This document shows, piece by piece, positions 41,032 to 49,858 of a DNA stretch of 64,000 nt. The position numbers and the translations under genes were made by a program. The notes under the pieces were generated by a model. That model saw nothing but the letters and a program-made list of their open reading frames with translations, searched no databases and was not told the origin of the DNA. The first letter of the stretch is position 1. The number at the start of each line of letters is the position of its first letter. The DNA comes from Actinomadura macrotermitis (GTDB lineage: Bacteria; Actinomycetota; Actinomycetes; Streptosporangiales; Streptosporangiaceae): positions 620,001 to 684,000 of the forward strand of contig NZ_WEGH01000003.1 of the NCBI RefSeq assembly GCF_009604375.1, given 5' to 3'.

Positions 41032-42477
41032 GTGGCCGACGAGACTTCCCAGCAGGGCCCCGAGGTGTCGGAGGAGGAGGCGCGCCCCGGCGACGGCGGC
41101 TCGGTTCCGCCCCCGGCTCCCCCGGCCGAGCCCCAGGGGGCGTCCCCCGTGCCGACGCCGCGCGCCGGCGCGGACGAGGACGGCGACGGCAAGGGCGGCC
41201 GGGTGCGGGCCCGGCTGGGGGCGGCCGCCGAGGGCGCCCGGGCCAAGCTGGCCGAGGCCCGGCACGCCCGCGACGAGAGCGTGCGCGAGGGCGACGAGGC
41301 CGAGGGGTCCACCCGCGAGTCGCTGCCCGCCGGCGCCGAGGGACCCGTCGTCGCCGCCGAGCCCGCGCCCGACCCGGCGCACGATGTGGAGCAGCGCCGG
41401 CGCGAGGCGGGCGTGGACCACCGGTTCCCGTTCGGCCGGCCCGGCCTGCCGCTCGGGCGGGCGCACCCGTTCGTGTTCGGGTTCACCGCCGCGCTCGGCG
41501 TCATCACCGCCTGGCTGCTGGTGAAGGCCGCCACCAACGCCCGGTCGGTGCTGGTGATGATCGTGGTGGCGCTGTTCCTGGCGGTCGGGCTGAACCCGGC
41601 GGTGGAGCGGCTGAAGCGGATCGGGCTGTCGCGCGGGTGGGCGGTGGCCGTGGTGTTCCTGCTGGTGCTGCTGTTCTTCGCCGGGTTCGTGGCGTCGCTG
41701 ATCCCGCCGCTCACCGAGCAGGTCGCCGACCTGACCAAGAACGTCCCGGACTACATCACCCAGCTGCGCCGCAACCAGCGGATCGCCCGCTGGGACGAGC
41801 GCTACCACATGCTCCAGCAGATCCAGGACAAGATCAACGACTCGAAGTTCCAGCAGGACGCGGCCAAGTACGCGCTGGACGTCGGCAAGCAGGCCCTCAG
41901 CGGCACCTTCCAGACGCTGACGGTGCTGATCCTGTCGCTGTACTTCCTCGGCTCGCTGCCGCAGATCAAGACGTTCTTCTACCAGCTGGCGCCGCGCTCG
42001 CGACGGGCCCGGGTGGCGCTGCTCGGCGACGAGATCCTGGAGCGCATCGGCGGCTACGTGGCGGGCCAGTTCACCATCGCGTTCATCGCGGGCGTGACGT
42101 CCTACATCTTCCTGGAGATCCTCTCCATCCCCTACGCGCTGGCGCTGGCGCTGATCGTGGCGGTCACCGACCTGATCCCGCTGGTCGGCGCGACGATCGG
42201 CGCGACGGTGGTGTGCCTGGTGGCCTTCTTGACCGGCACCTACGAGGGCATCGCCGCGGTGATCTTCTACGTGGTCTACCAGCAGGTGGAGAACTACCTG
42301 GTCTATCCGCGGGTGATGAAGCGGACGGTGGACGTGCAGCCGGCGGTGACGATCGTGGCGGCGCTGATCGGCGGCACGCTGCTCGGCGTGGTCGGCGCGC
42401 TGCTGGCGATCCCGACGGCGGCGGCGATCTCGCTGCTCATCCGCGAAGTGGTGCTGCCCCGCCAGGAGACGCTCTAG
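41032..42477 (+). CDS. AI-2E family transporter (PerM-like)
   Basis: 481 aa. A 140-residue acidic, charged N-terminus is unusual for the family; then the permease domain with about eight helices: AALGVITAWLLVKAA, SVLVMIVVALFLAVGLNPAVERL, AVAVVFLLVLLFFAGFVASL, then the LTVLILSLYFLGSLP, GQFTIAFIAGVTSYIFLEIL, ALALALIVAVTDLIPLVGATIGATVVCLVAF, and QQVENYLVYPRVM motif. Actual cargo in actinomycetes is unknown; family members act as Na+/H+ antiporters or exporters. GTG 41032 has AGGAG 6 nt upstream. Its stop overlaps the stop of the convergent hydrolase within CTAG. Confidence 0.9.
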   Translation: MADETSQQGPEVSEEEARPGDGGSVPPPAPPAEPQGASPVPTPRAGADEDGDGKGGRVRARLGAAAEGARAKLAEARHARDESVREGDEAEGSTRESLPAGAEGPVVAAEPAPDPAHDVEQRRREAGVDHRFPFGRPGLPLGRAHPFVFGFTAALGVITAWLLVKAATNARSVLVMIVVALFLAVGLNPAVERLKRIGLSRGWAVAVVFLLVLLFFAGFVASLIPPLTEQVADLTKNVPDYITQLRRNQRIARWDERYHMLQQIQDKINDSKFQQDAAKYALDVGKQALSGTFQTLTVLILSLYFLGSLPQIKTFFYQLAPRSRRARVALLGDEILERIGGYVAGQFTIAFIAGVTSYIFLEILSIPYALALALIVAVTDLIPLVGATIGATVVCLVAFLTGTYEGIAAVIFYVVYQQVENYLVYPRVMKRTVDVQPAVTIVAALIGGTLLGVVGALLAIPTAAAISLLIREVVLPRQETL

Positions 42478-43268
42478 CCGGGCGCGCCGCGGGACAGGGC
42501 GGCGGTGAACTCGGCGACGGCCTGGTTGAACAGGTCGGGCTGCTCGACCGGGATCAGGTGGCCCGCGCGCGGGATCACCAGCAGCTCGGCGTTCGGGAGG
42601 GCGTCCGCCATCGCGCGCGCCTCGTCCTCGGTGGCCAGGACGTCCTCGGCGCCGATCATGACGAGGGCGGGGACCTTCAGCCCGCGCAGCGTCTCGAACG
42701 CCTCGCCGCGCGCGGCCATCGCGCGCTGCGCCCAGGCGGCGGCGCGCGCCGGGGTGGCCTGCACCAGGCCGCGCACCCGCCCGTAGACCAGGGCGCGCTG
42801 CCGGTAGGTGGTGGGGCCGACGAGGCCGGGCAGCACCTCGTCGACCAGGACGCGCACGGTCGCCTCCCGCTCCAGCCGCTCGGCCTGGCGGAGCCGGCCG
42901 GCGCGCACCTCGTCCGTGTCGGCGGTCGCCCGGGTGGCGGCGAGGACCAGGCCGGTGACCAGGTCGGGGTGGCGGCGGCAGAGCGCCATCGCGACGTAGC
43001 CGCCCATGGACAGCCCGCCGAGCACGACCCGGGCGAGGCCGAGGCGGCGGAGCAGCCGGGCGACGTCGTCGGCCATCGCGTCGATCGACGGCTCGTCCGC
43101 GCCGAGCTGCGACCCGCCGAAGCCGCGCAGGTCGGGGGTGATGACGCGGAACCGGCCGCCCAGCCCCTCGCGCTGGGCGAGCCACATCGCCGACGACAGC
43201 GGGAACGCGTGCAGCAGTACGAGCGGCGTGCCCGCCCCGACGTCCCTGGCGTGAAGCTGCACGGTCAT
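42474..43268 (-). CDS. Alpha/beta hydrolase
   Basis: 264 aa. Oxyanion LLHAFPLS near residue 20, nucleophile Ser in GGLSMGGYVA (about 95), Asp in IGAEDVLA (about 208) and His in AGHLIPVE (about 236): a full triad. Similar to haloperoxidase-type esterases or 3-oxoadipate lactonase-like proteins; substrate unknown. Start ATG 43268 lies at the conserved TVQLHARDVGAG beginning. Same strand as the next hydrolase (118-nt gap), possibly separately promoted. Confidence 0.88.
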   Translation of the reverse strand: MTVQLHARDVGAGTPLVLLHAFPLSSAMWLAQREGLGGRFRVITPDLRGFGGSQLGADEPSIDAMADDVARLLRRLGLARVVLGGLSMGGYVAMALCRRHPDLVTGLVLAATRATADTDEVRAGRLRQAERLEREATVRVLVDEVLPGLVGPTTYRQRALVYGRVRGLVQATPARAAAWAQRAMAARGEAFETLRGLKVPALVMIGAEDVLATEDEARAMADALPNAELLVIPRAGHLIPVEQPDLFNQAVAEFTAALSRGAPG

Positions 43269-43385
43269 GGTGGTACCGACCTCCCCGTTCGACCCCCCTG
43301 CATCCGCCGTGCACGTGGCGGCCAGATAATCGTCACCCCGATCGGGGGTGCTGAGACGTGAGTGGCCGTGATCGGTCGTCCGGGT

Positions 43386-44108
43386 TTAATTGTCCGATTC
43401 GTCCCATTCGGTGGGCAGCGGCGCGGCGGCGGGCGCCACCCGGCGGACGATCTCGTTCAGCACGATCCGCACGTACGGCTCGCCGACCCACAGGTGCTTG
43501 GCGCCGTCCACCCCGATCACCTCGGCCTGCGGCACCCGCTTGAACCGCTCGCGCGCCTCGGCCGGCCGCAGGTAGTCGTCGAACTCGGGCACGAGCGCGA
43601 CCAGCGGCCGCCCGTCGGCGCCCCAGGCGTCCAGGTCGGCGTCGGTGGCGCGGTGCAGCGGCGGCGACAGCAGGATCGCGCCCTCCACCAGCGGGTCGCG
43701 CCCCCACTTCAGCGCCAGCTCGGTGCCGAACGACCAGCCGAGCAGCCACGGGTGCGGCAGGTCGTGGTACTCGGCGTACTCCAGCGCGGCGGCGACGTCG
43801 TGGCGCTCGGTCTCGCCGTGGCCGAACTCGCCCTGGCTGGTGCCGCGCGCCGAGGTGGTGCCGCGGGTGTTGAAGCGCAGCACCGCCACGTCCGCCAGCG
43901 CGGGCAGCCGGTAGGACGCCTTGCGCAGCACGTGGCTGTCCATCATGCCCTCGGCGGTCGGCAGCGGGTGCAGGCAGACCAGGGTCGCGACGGGCGGCCG
44001 CTCCGGCGGCAGCGCCAGCTCGCCGACGAGCTCCAGCCCGTCACCGGTGTGCAGCGTGATCTCCTCGCGCCGCGCCGGCAGCACGGTGGCCGCCCTGATC
44101 TCACCCAT
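43386..44108 (-). CDS. Alpha/beta hydrolase, small acyl-type
   Basis: 240 aa. VCLHPLPTAEGMMDSHVL near residue 46, Ser in GWSFGTE (about 127), Asp likely in VPEFDDYLR (about 180) and His in DGAKHLWVGE (about 202). The LRFNTRGTTSARGTSQGEFG stretch is typical of the YqiA/dienelactone-like subset. ATG 44108 has GAGGTG 7 nt upstream; extended upstream readings overlap the neighbour's terminator. Confidence 0.86.
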   Translation of the reverse strand: MGEIRAATVLPARREEITLHTGDGLELVGELALPPERPPVATLVCLHPLPTAEGMMDSHVLRKASYRLPALADVAVLRFNTRGTTSARGTSQGEFGHGETERHDVAAALEYAEYHDLPHPWLLGWSFGTELALKWGRDPLVEGAILLSPPLHRATDADLDAWGADGRPLVALVPEFDDYLRPAEARERFKRVPQAEVIGVDGAKHLWVGEPYVRIVLNEIVRRVAPAAAPLPTEWDESDN

Positions 44109-44138
44109 CGGGCACCTCTTTCCACATGAAAACGGGAC

Positions 44139-44158
44139 CGGCGGAATGTTCTCCGCCG
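44139..44158 (-). terminator. Rho-independent terminator of 44185-44679
   Basis: CGGCGGA/TCCGCCG stem with 6-nt loop; on the reverse strand it is followed by TCCCGTTTTC. It lies 27 nt after the stop of the secreted-protein gene. Confidence 0.6.
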
Positions 44159-44184
44159 ATCCCTGACACCTTATGACCGCTTGT

Positions 44185-44679
44185 TTAGTACCAGCCGCAG
44201 CCCTTGTGCCACACCCGCAGCAGCGCGCGCGGAACGGTCGGGCAGACGTAGCCGCCGGTGTCACCGACATAGGCCCACTTGCCGTTGCCCTTCTTGCGCC
44301 AGATGTGCGGGCCGTCCTGGCCGCTGATCGGGTCGCCCTTCACCCGGATGTCGCCGACCGCGTAGTAGACGGTGGAGGCGGCCGAGCGGCCGACGATCTT
44401 GCCGTAGTAGACGCCCTTCGGCCCGACGACCCGGCTGCGCGGCGTCCTCGGGTGGTGGCGGTGGTAGTAGCCGGTGTAGTACCGGTCGCCCAGCGTCTTG
44501 CGCAGGGACTCGGAGAACTTGAGGTTGACCGCAGTGCCCGGCCGGGCCTGTGCGGCGGCCTGCTGGACGACGGTGGTCCCGGCGGCGGCGGTCCCCTCGG
44601 TGGCGGCCGCCACGGCGGCGATGGAGAGGCCGACGGCAGCGGCGGCGGTGGCGCGCTTCAGCTGTGCTGTTCTGATCAC
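44185..44679 (-). CDS. Secreted hypothetical protein, 164 aa
   Basis: Signal peptide about 1-32 (RTAQLKRATAAAAVGLSIAAVAAATEGTAAAG). The mature chain is Tyr/Lys-rich with two Cys near the end (YVCPTV, KGCGWY), likely one disulfide, and a central VVGPKGVYYGKIVG, HIWRKKGNGKWAYVGDTGG motif. No family recognised. A terminator follows. Length and export fit small cell-surface proteins of actinomycetes. Confidence 0.72.
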   Translation of the reverse strand: MIRTAQLKRATAAAAVGLSIAAVAAATEGTAAAGTTVVQQAAAQARPGTAVNLKFSESLRKTLGDRYYTGYYHRHHPRTPRSRVVGPKGVYYGKIVGRSAASTVYYAVGDIRVKGDPISGQDGPHIWRKKGNGKWAYVGDTGGYVCPTVPRALLRVWHKGCGWY

Positions 44680-44725
44680 GTTCCCTGTGACGCCGCCCCG
44701 GCCGCAGGAGTTCGCAAAGGACCCG

Positions 44726-45040
44726 TCAGTAGCGGGGCGCGTTACGGGAACGCTGGATGCGCGGCCCCCGCCGGGTGCGGGCCTGCCAGCAGGGACGGTG
44801 CCAGTGCCGCCGGTCGTCGGCGTCGCCGCGCCCGTCGGCGGGCCAGGCGACGACGTGCCCGACGCCCGGCGGGATCTCCTGGTCGCAGCCGGGGCAGCGG
44901 TAGGGCTTGGTGGCGTTGGCCCCCGCGATGGACCGGACGATCCACTCGCCGTCCGGGCCGTCCTCGGTCTCCTGCGACCATGCGCCGCCGGCGCCGCCCG
45001 ACGGGGGTCGGACGGCGCGGCGGTTCTTGCGGGGGCTCAT
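44726..45040 (-). CDS. Small zinc-binding protein (annotated elsewhere as ATP/GTP-binding)
   Basis: 104 aa. Core PYRCPGCDQEIPPGVGHVVAWPADG, then HWHRPCW: Cys-x2-Cys plus His-x-His-x2-Cys fits one zinc site. N- and C-terminal tails are arginine-rich. Conserved in actinomycetes between SCO5385-like dehydrogenase and NucS genes; sometimes named ATP/GTP-binding although no P-loop is present here. Role unknown. Confidence 0.75.
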   Translation of the reverse strand: MSPRKNRRAVRPPSGGAGGAWSQETEDGPDGEWIVRSIAGANATKPYRCPGCDQEIPPGVGHVVAWPADGRGDADDRRHWHRPCWQARTRRGPRIQRSRNAPRY

Positions 45041-45061
45041 GCGAACAAGCGTATTCGGCGA

Positions 45062-46573
45062 TCAGCGCAGCGGGCGCCCGGCGGTGACGTGCTCCTCCAG
45101 CAGCGGGGCGGGCGCGAGGGCGGGCTCGCGCGTCTCGGCGTACAGGGCGTTCAGGACGGCCACGGCGCGGTCCAGGCCGAGCCGGTCCAGGTCGGCGATC
45201 GGGCCGATCGGGTAGCCGCAGCCGAGCCGCATGGCGGCGTCGATGGAGTCGGCGTCCGCGTACCCCGCGCCGAGCATCGCGGCGGCGTCGTTGAGGTAGG
45301 GGAAGCGCAGCGCGTCCACGATGTGGCCGGCCCGGTCGCGGCAGCGCACCGGGGTGAGGCCGAGCGCGGCGACCAGGGCGGCGGCGCGGTCGGCGACGCC
45401 CTCGCCGGTCACGACGGTGGTGGCGATCTCGGCGAGCGGGCGGTCGGCCTCGGGGAAGTGCAGGCCGACCACGTCGGCGGGACGGCCCGACGCGACGGCG
45501 GCGGCGATCACCGGGCCGGTGACCGCGAGGACGGCGTCCGGCCTGGCCGCGGCGGCGGCCTCGGCGAGCGCCTTCTCGTCCAGCGCGACGATCAGGTCCG
45601 CGCCGCTCAGGTCGCCGCGCACGACCTCGCCGAGCGCGGCGGGAGCGTCCCCGTCGCCGGCGACGCCGACGACCGGGCGGGGCGCGTCCGCCGGGGCCTC
45701 GGCCTCGGCGGGCGCGTCGTAGGAGTAGAAGCCGCGGCCGGTCTTGCGGCCGAGCAGCCCGGCGGTGACGAGCTCGCGCAGCACCGGCGCCGGGGCGTGC
45801 CGCCGGTCGCGGGACTCGGCGTAGATCGCCTCCAGCACCTCCAGGCAGGTGTCCAGGCCGATCAGGTCCATCAGGGTGAACGGGCCCATCGGCAGGCCGC
45901 CGCCCACCTTCATCGCGGCGTCGATGTCGTCGCGGGTGGCGTGCCCGGCCTCCAGCATGCCCGCGGCCTGGTTGAGGTAGCCGAACAGCAGCCGGTTGGC
46001 GACGAACCCGGCCCGGTCGCCGATCACCACGGGGGTCTTGCCGAGCGCGGTCACCAGGTCCGCGACGCGGCCGACGGCGCCGTCCTCGGTGAGCACGGTG
46101 CCGATGACCTCGACCAGCTTCATCACCGGCGCCGGGTTGAAGAAGTGCACCCCGACGATCTTGGTGGGCCGGCCGGTGGACACCGCGATGTCGGTGACCG
46201 AGAGGGAGGAGGTGTTGGTCGCCAGCACCGCGTCGGCGCGGCAGACCCGGTCCAGCTCGGCGAAGACCTTGCGCTTCAGGTCCAGCCGCTCGGGCACCGC
46301 CTCGATGACCAGGTCGCAGTCGGCCAGGTCGCCGAAGTCGGTGGACAGCGCGATGCGGTCCAGGATCGCGCGCTGCCCGTCCTCGGTCAGCCGGCCCCGC
46401 TTCACCGCCCGCCCGGTGGACTTCTCCAGGTGCCCGCGGCCGCGCTCCAGCGCGTCCCGGTTGATCTCGATGCCGACGACGGCCAGCTCGCCCCGGGCCA
46501 GCACCTCGGCGATGCCCGCGCCCATGGTGCCCAGTCCGACCACGCCGACCTTGCTGAACGAAACGCCACTCAT
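45062..46573 (-). CDS. 3-hydroxyacyl-CoA (3-hydroxybutyryl-CoA) dehydrogenase, two-module
   Basis: 503 aa. Residues 1-285 form a complete dehydrogenase: Rossmann GLGTMGAGIAE (13-23), catalytic His in VGVHFFNPAP (about 142), GFVANRLLFGYLNQA (about 190) and GGGLPMGPFTLMDLIGLD. A second, degenerate module follows: its NAD-binding segment (PVVGVAGDGDAPAALG) has lost the GxGxxG pattern, but the C-terminal helical part (RFPYLNDAAAMLGAGYADADSIDAAMRLGCGYPIGPIADLD) is well kept. Streptomyces SCO5385 has a similar layout. ATG 46573 with GGGAG about 10 nt upstream. Divergent from the luciferase-like gene by 42 nt. Works with the thiolase in acetoacetyl-CoA/butyryl metabolism. Confidence 0.9.
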   Translation of the reverse strand: MSGVSFSKVGVVGLGTMGAGIAEVLARGELAVVGIEINRDALERGRGHLEKSTGRAVKRGRLTEDGQRAILDRIALSTDFGDLADCDLVIEAVPERLDLKRKVFAELDRVCRADAVLATNTSSLSVTDIAVSTGRPTKIVGVHFFNPAPVMKLVEVIGTVLTEDGAVGRVADLVTALGKTPVVIGDRAGFVANRLLFGYLNQAAGMLEAGHATRDDIDAAMKVGGGLPMGPFTLMDLIGLDTCLEVLEAIYAESRDRRHAPAPVLRELVTAGLLGRKTGRGFYSYDAPAEAEAPADAPRPVVGVAGDGDAPAALGEVVRGDLSGADLIVALDEKALAEAAAAARPDAVLAVTGPVIAAAVASGRPADVVGLHFPEADRPLAEIATTVVTGEGVADRAAALVAALGLTPVRCRDRAGHIVDALRFPYLNDAAAMLGAGYADADSIDAAMRLGCGYPIGPIADLDRLGLDRAVAVLNALYAETREPALAPAPLLEEHVTAGRPLR

Positions 46574-46603
46574 GCCCCGCAGTCTCCCAGAAGCCCCGCG
46601 GGG

Positions 46604-46609
46604 TAGAAC
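46604..46609 (+). promoter_or_regulatory. -10 box, leaderless promoter of LLM gene
   Basis: TAGAAC, 6 nt before GTG 46616. Confidence 0.45.
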
Positions 46610-46615
46610 CCGGGG

Positions 46616-47596
46616 GTGCGCATCGGAGTCTTCCTGCTCGCCGCCCGCTATCCCGGCCAGGACGACGCCGCCGCCCTGGACCGGACGGTCCGCGCGGCGG
46701 TGGCGGCCGAGGAGGCCGGTTTCGACGACGTGTGGCTGGCCGAGCACCACTTCATGTCCTACGGCGTGGTGCCGTCCGCGCCGGCGCTCGCCGGGCACCT
46801 GCTCGGCCGCACCCGGCGGGTGCACGTGGGGACGGCCGTCAGCGTCCTGTCGGTCCACCACCCCGTCGCGCTCGCCGAGCAGGCCGCGCTGCTCGCGCTG
46901 GTCTCGGGCGGCCGGTTCCGGCTCGGCGTCGGCCGCGGCGGCCCCTGGCGGGAGCTGGAGGTGCTCGGCTCCGGCCTGGACCGCTACGAGCGCGGCTTCG
47001 CCGAGTCGCTCGACCTGCTGCTGGCGTGGCTGCGCGCCGAGCGCCTCGGCTGGGACGGCGAGCACTTCGCGTTCCGCGAGGTCCCGGTCGTGCCGCGGGC
47101 GCCGGAGCCGCCGCCCGTCCTGGTCGCCTGCACCTCGCCCGCGACCGAGCGGCTGGCGGCGGAGCGGGGCCTGCCGATGCTGCTCGGCATGCACGTCGGC
47201 GACGAGGAGAAGGCCGCGGCCGTCGCGCGCTACGGCCCGCCGGCGCCGCACGTCTCCACGCATCTGGCGCAGGTCGCCGGTTCGCGCCGCGAGGCCGAGG
47301 AATTGCTGATGCGGGAGATGCCGCGCTGGCTCGGCCCGGGGCTGGACGGCTACGTCCCCGTCGACGACCGCCCCCGACCCCCGCGCGATCCGGCGGGCTA
47401 CGTGCGCGAGCTGCTCGGGCGGCATCCGGTCGGGTCGCCCGCCGACTGCGCCGACTCGCTCCTCCGGACCGCGAAACGGACCGGTATCGGCCATTTCATC
47501 CTGCTGGTGGAGGCGGCGGGGTCGGCCGAACGGACGCTGGAGAACATCGCCCGGCTCGGCGCCGAGGTCCTCCCCCGCGTCCGTGCCGCGCTATGA
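46616..47596 (+). CDS. Luciferase-like flavin- or F420-dependent oxidoreductase
   Basis: 326 aa TIM barrel. RIGVFLLAARYPGQDDAAALDR start, FDDVWLAEHHFMSYGVVPSA, TRRVHVGTAVSVLSVHHPVALAEQAALL and RFRLGVGRGGPWRELEV are classic LLM signatures. Similar to Streptomyces LLM proteins next to NucS; substrate unknown. GTG 46616 is set by the -10 box; no ribosome site. A hairpin (47618-47646) separates it from the convergent SCO5389-like gene. Confidence 0.87.
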   Translation: MRIGVFLLAARYPGQDDAAALDRTVRAAVAAEEAGFDDVWLAEHHFMSYGVVPSAPALAGHLLGRTRRVHVGTAVSVLSVHHPVALAEQAALLALVSGGRFRLGVGRGGPWRELEVLGSGLDRYERGFAESLDLLLAWLRAERLGWDGEHFAFREVPVVPRAPEPPPVLVACTSPATERLAAERGLPMLLGMHVGDEEKAAAVARYGPPAPHVSTHLAQVAGSRREAEELLMREMPRWLGPGLDGYVPVDDRPRPPRDPAGYVRELLGRHPVGSPADCADSLLRTAKRTGIGHFILLVEAAGSAERTLENIARLGAEVLPRVRAAL

Positions 47597-47617
47597 CCGT
47601 GCCGCGACATGAACGAA

Positions 47618-47646
47618 GGCCCGGGACCGCCGCGCGGTCCCGGGCC
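47618..47646. terminator. Hairpin between convergent genes
   Basis: 12-bp perfect stem GGCCCGGGACCG / CGGTCCCGGGCC with 5-nt loop, without a T-run; 11 nt from the stop of the reverse gene. Confidence 0.7.
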
Positions 47647-47656
47647 CCCGGGCGGT

Positions 47657-48043
47657 TCAGCAGTCGCGGAGCTCCGGCGACTGGTTCAGGATCTGCTCGC
47701 GTGCGGTGACGAACGTGCGGTACGCCGCCGAGTCGCCGGTCGGGAAGACCGCGAGCCGGTGGCAGTTCTGGAAGGCCAGCTTCACGCCGAAGTAGCGCTC
47801 CAGGCAGCCGCGCATGGCGTCGCTGGCCAGCACCCGCAGCAACTGGCCGCGGGCCTGCTCGTCCGGTGGCGGGGTGTGGTTGTCGGCGAACTCGCCGCCG
47901 TCGACCTGCAGCCGCGCCACCAGGCCGGTGACCATCTCCCACGCGTACGGGAGCGACGTGCGGATGCACTCGACGAAGGCGGCGTCGTCGATCTCGCCCT
48001 GCCGAGCCGTTTCCAGAAGCTCGGGGGACACCTCAAGGGACAT
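47657..48043 (-). CDS. SCO5389-family protein
   Basis: 128 aa. Typical core: SLEVSPELLETARQGEIDDAAFVECIRTSLPYAWEMVTGLVARL, then RGQLLRVLASDAMRGCLERYFGVKLAFQNCHRLAVFPT. Actinobacterial, function unknown; in S. coelicolor it lies in the same region as NucS and the HBD gene, consistent with the neighbourhood here. ATG 48043 has AAAGGAA 8 nt upstream, better than an in-frame codon 33 nt earlier. Confidence 0.88.
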   Translation of the reverse strand: MSLEVSPELLETARQGEIDDAAFVECIRTSLPYAWEMVTGLVARLQVDGGEFADNHTPPPDEQARGQLLRVLASDAMRGCLERYFGVKLAFQNCHRLAVFPTGDSAAYRTFVTAREQILNQSPELRDC

Positions 48044-48211
48044 GACTGGGTTCCTTTCACGGATAGTGACGAGCACCCAACTCCCGTGACGCTAACCACG
48101 TCCCAGTAAGAATTCCAGGGTTGACAGCACCCTTTACGGCCGGGGTAGGCCATGCTCCGGTCATCGCGCGCCGCCGCCTTATCCGGGCCGAGATGGGGTA
48201 GACGGAGAGGC

Positions 48212-49831
48212 ATGGCCGACGCAGTGGTGATCGGAAGCGGCCCCAACGGGCTGGTCGCGGCGAACGTCCTGGCGGACGCCGGGTGGGACGTGGAGGTGCT
48301 GGAGGCGCAGCCCACACCGGGCGGCGCCGTGCGCAGCGACCGGGGCGTCCACCCCGACTACGTGAGCGACCTGTGCAGCGCGTTCTACCCGCTCGGGGTG
48401 GCCTCGCCGGCCGTCCGGGCGCTCGGGCTGGAGGAGCACGGGCTGCGGTGGCTGCACGCCCCCGCCGTGATGGCGCACCCGCTGCCCGACGGCAGCTGCG
48501 CCGTCCTCGAACGCGACCCGCAGCGCACCGCCGAGGGGCTGAACGCCCTGTCCAAGGGCGACGGCGACGCGTGGCTGCGCCTGTACGGGATCTGGGAGGA
48601 CCTGGGCGACGACCTGGTGAAGGCGCTGTTCAGCCCGTTCCCGCCCGTCCGCGCCGGGCTTTCGCTCGTCGCCAAAGCGCGCGCGGTGGGCGGCCTGCGG
48701 CTGGCCCGTTTCGCCGTCCTGCCCGTACGGCGCCTCGGCGAGGAGGAGTTCACCGGCGAAGGCGCGCCGCTGCTGTTCGCCGGCGCGGCGCTGCACGCCG
48801 ACTTCTTCCCCGAGTCCGCGGGCGGCTCGATCTTCGGGTGGCTGCTGGCGATGCTCGGCCAGGACGTCGGCTGGCCAGTGCCGCAGGGCGGCGCGGGCGA
48901 GCTGTCGGCCGCGCTGGTGCGGCGGCTGGAGAGCAAGGGCGGCCGGGTCCGCTGCGACACCCCGGTGACCGAGGTCGTCGTGCGCGAGGGCCGCGCGCTC
49001 GGCGTCCGCACCGCCTCCGGCGAGGCGGTCCGCGCGACCCGCGCGGTGCTCGCCGACGTGTCCGCGCCCGCCCTGTACGGCGGCCTGGTCGGCTGGGAGC
49101 ACCTGCCGGCCCTGCTGCGCGACGACATGAAGCGCTTCCAGTGGGACTACGCCACCTTCAAGGTCGACTGGGCGCTGACCGGCCCGATCCCGTGGACGTC
49201 GCCGGACGCCGCGCGCGCGGGCACGGTGCACCTGGCGTCCGGGATGGACGCCCTCACCGACTTCAACGCCCAGATCGCGACCGGGCACGTGCCCGCCGAG
49301 CCGTTCTCGCTGCTCGGCCAGATGACCACCGCCGACCCGTCCCGCTCCCCCGCCGGCACCGAGTCGGTCTGGGCCTACACCCACGTCCCGCAGCGGGTGC
49401 GCGGCGACGCCGGGCCCGACGGCATCACCGGCTCCTGGGACGAGCGCGAGCGCGCGGCGATGGCCGCGCGGATCGAGGCCGTCGTCGAGCGCTACGCGCC
49501 CGGGTTCACCGAGCGGATCGCCGAGCGCCGCATCCTCGCGCCCGGCGACCTGCAGGGCATCAACGCCAACCTGGTCAACGGCGCCCTGAACGGCGGCACC
49601 GCGGCCCCGCACCAGCAGCTGGTGTTCCGCCCGGTGCCGGGCACCGGGCGCCCCGAGACGCCCGTGAAGGGGCTGTACCTGGCGTCGGCGTCGGCGCACC
49701 CGGGCGGCGGCGTGCACGGCGCGTGCGGCTCGAACGCCGCCCGCGCGGCGCTGCGCGCGAACGGCGTGCTCGGTCGGCACGTCCTGCGGCCGGGCCTGGC
49801 GGCGGCGCAGCGGCTGCTGGCGGGCGACTGA
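48212..49831 (+). CDS. FAD-dependent oxidoreductase, phytoene-desaturase-like
   Basis: 539 aa. N-terminal dinucleotide motif VVIGSGPNGLVAANVLADAGWDVEVLEAQPTPGGAVRS (5-42) with Glu binding the ribose. Later FAD-contacting LASASAHPGGGVHGACGSNAARAAL (about 493-517) is the family's closing motif. Related to NAD(P)/FAD amine-oxidase-type proteins and bacterial carotenoid desaturases; no carotenoid gene is adjacent. ATG 48212 has GGAGAGG 5 nt upstream. Spacer 48044-48211 holds no gene. Confidence 0.87.
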   Translation: MADAVVIGSGPNGLVAANVLADAGWDVEVLEAQPTPGGAVRSDRGVHPDYVSDLCSAFYPLGVASPAVRALGLEEHGLRWLHAPAVMAHPLPDGSCAVLERDPQRTAEGLNALSKGDGDAWLRLYGIWEDLGDDLVKALFSPFPPVRAGLSLVAKARAVGGLRLARFAVLPVRRLGEEEFTGEGAPLLFAGAALHADFFPESAGGSIFGWLLAMLGQDVGWPVPQGGAGELSAALVRRLESKGGRVRCDTPVTEVVVREGRALGVRTASGEAVRATRAVLADVSAPALYGGLVGWEHLPALLRDDMKRFQWDYATFKVDWALTGPIPWTSPDAARAGTVHLASGMDALTDFNAQIATGHVPAEPFSLLGQMTTADPSRSPAGTESVWAYTHVPQRVRGDAGPDGITGSWDERERAAMAARIEAVVERYAPGFTERIAERRILAPGDLQGINANLVNGALNGGTAAPHQQLVFRPVPGTGRPETPVKGLYLASASAHPGGGVHGACGSNAARAALRANGVLGRHVLRPGLAAAQRLLAGD

Positions 49832-49858
49832 TCAGGCGGGCGAGCGGGCGGGCACGGC

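Noticed and set aside
48212..49831. Carotenoid biosynthesis gene (crtI) with the oxygenase at 54305
   Set aside because: No crtB, crtE or cyclase genes lie between or beside them; family similarity alone does not support a pathway.
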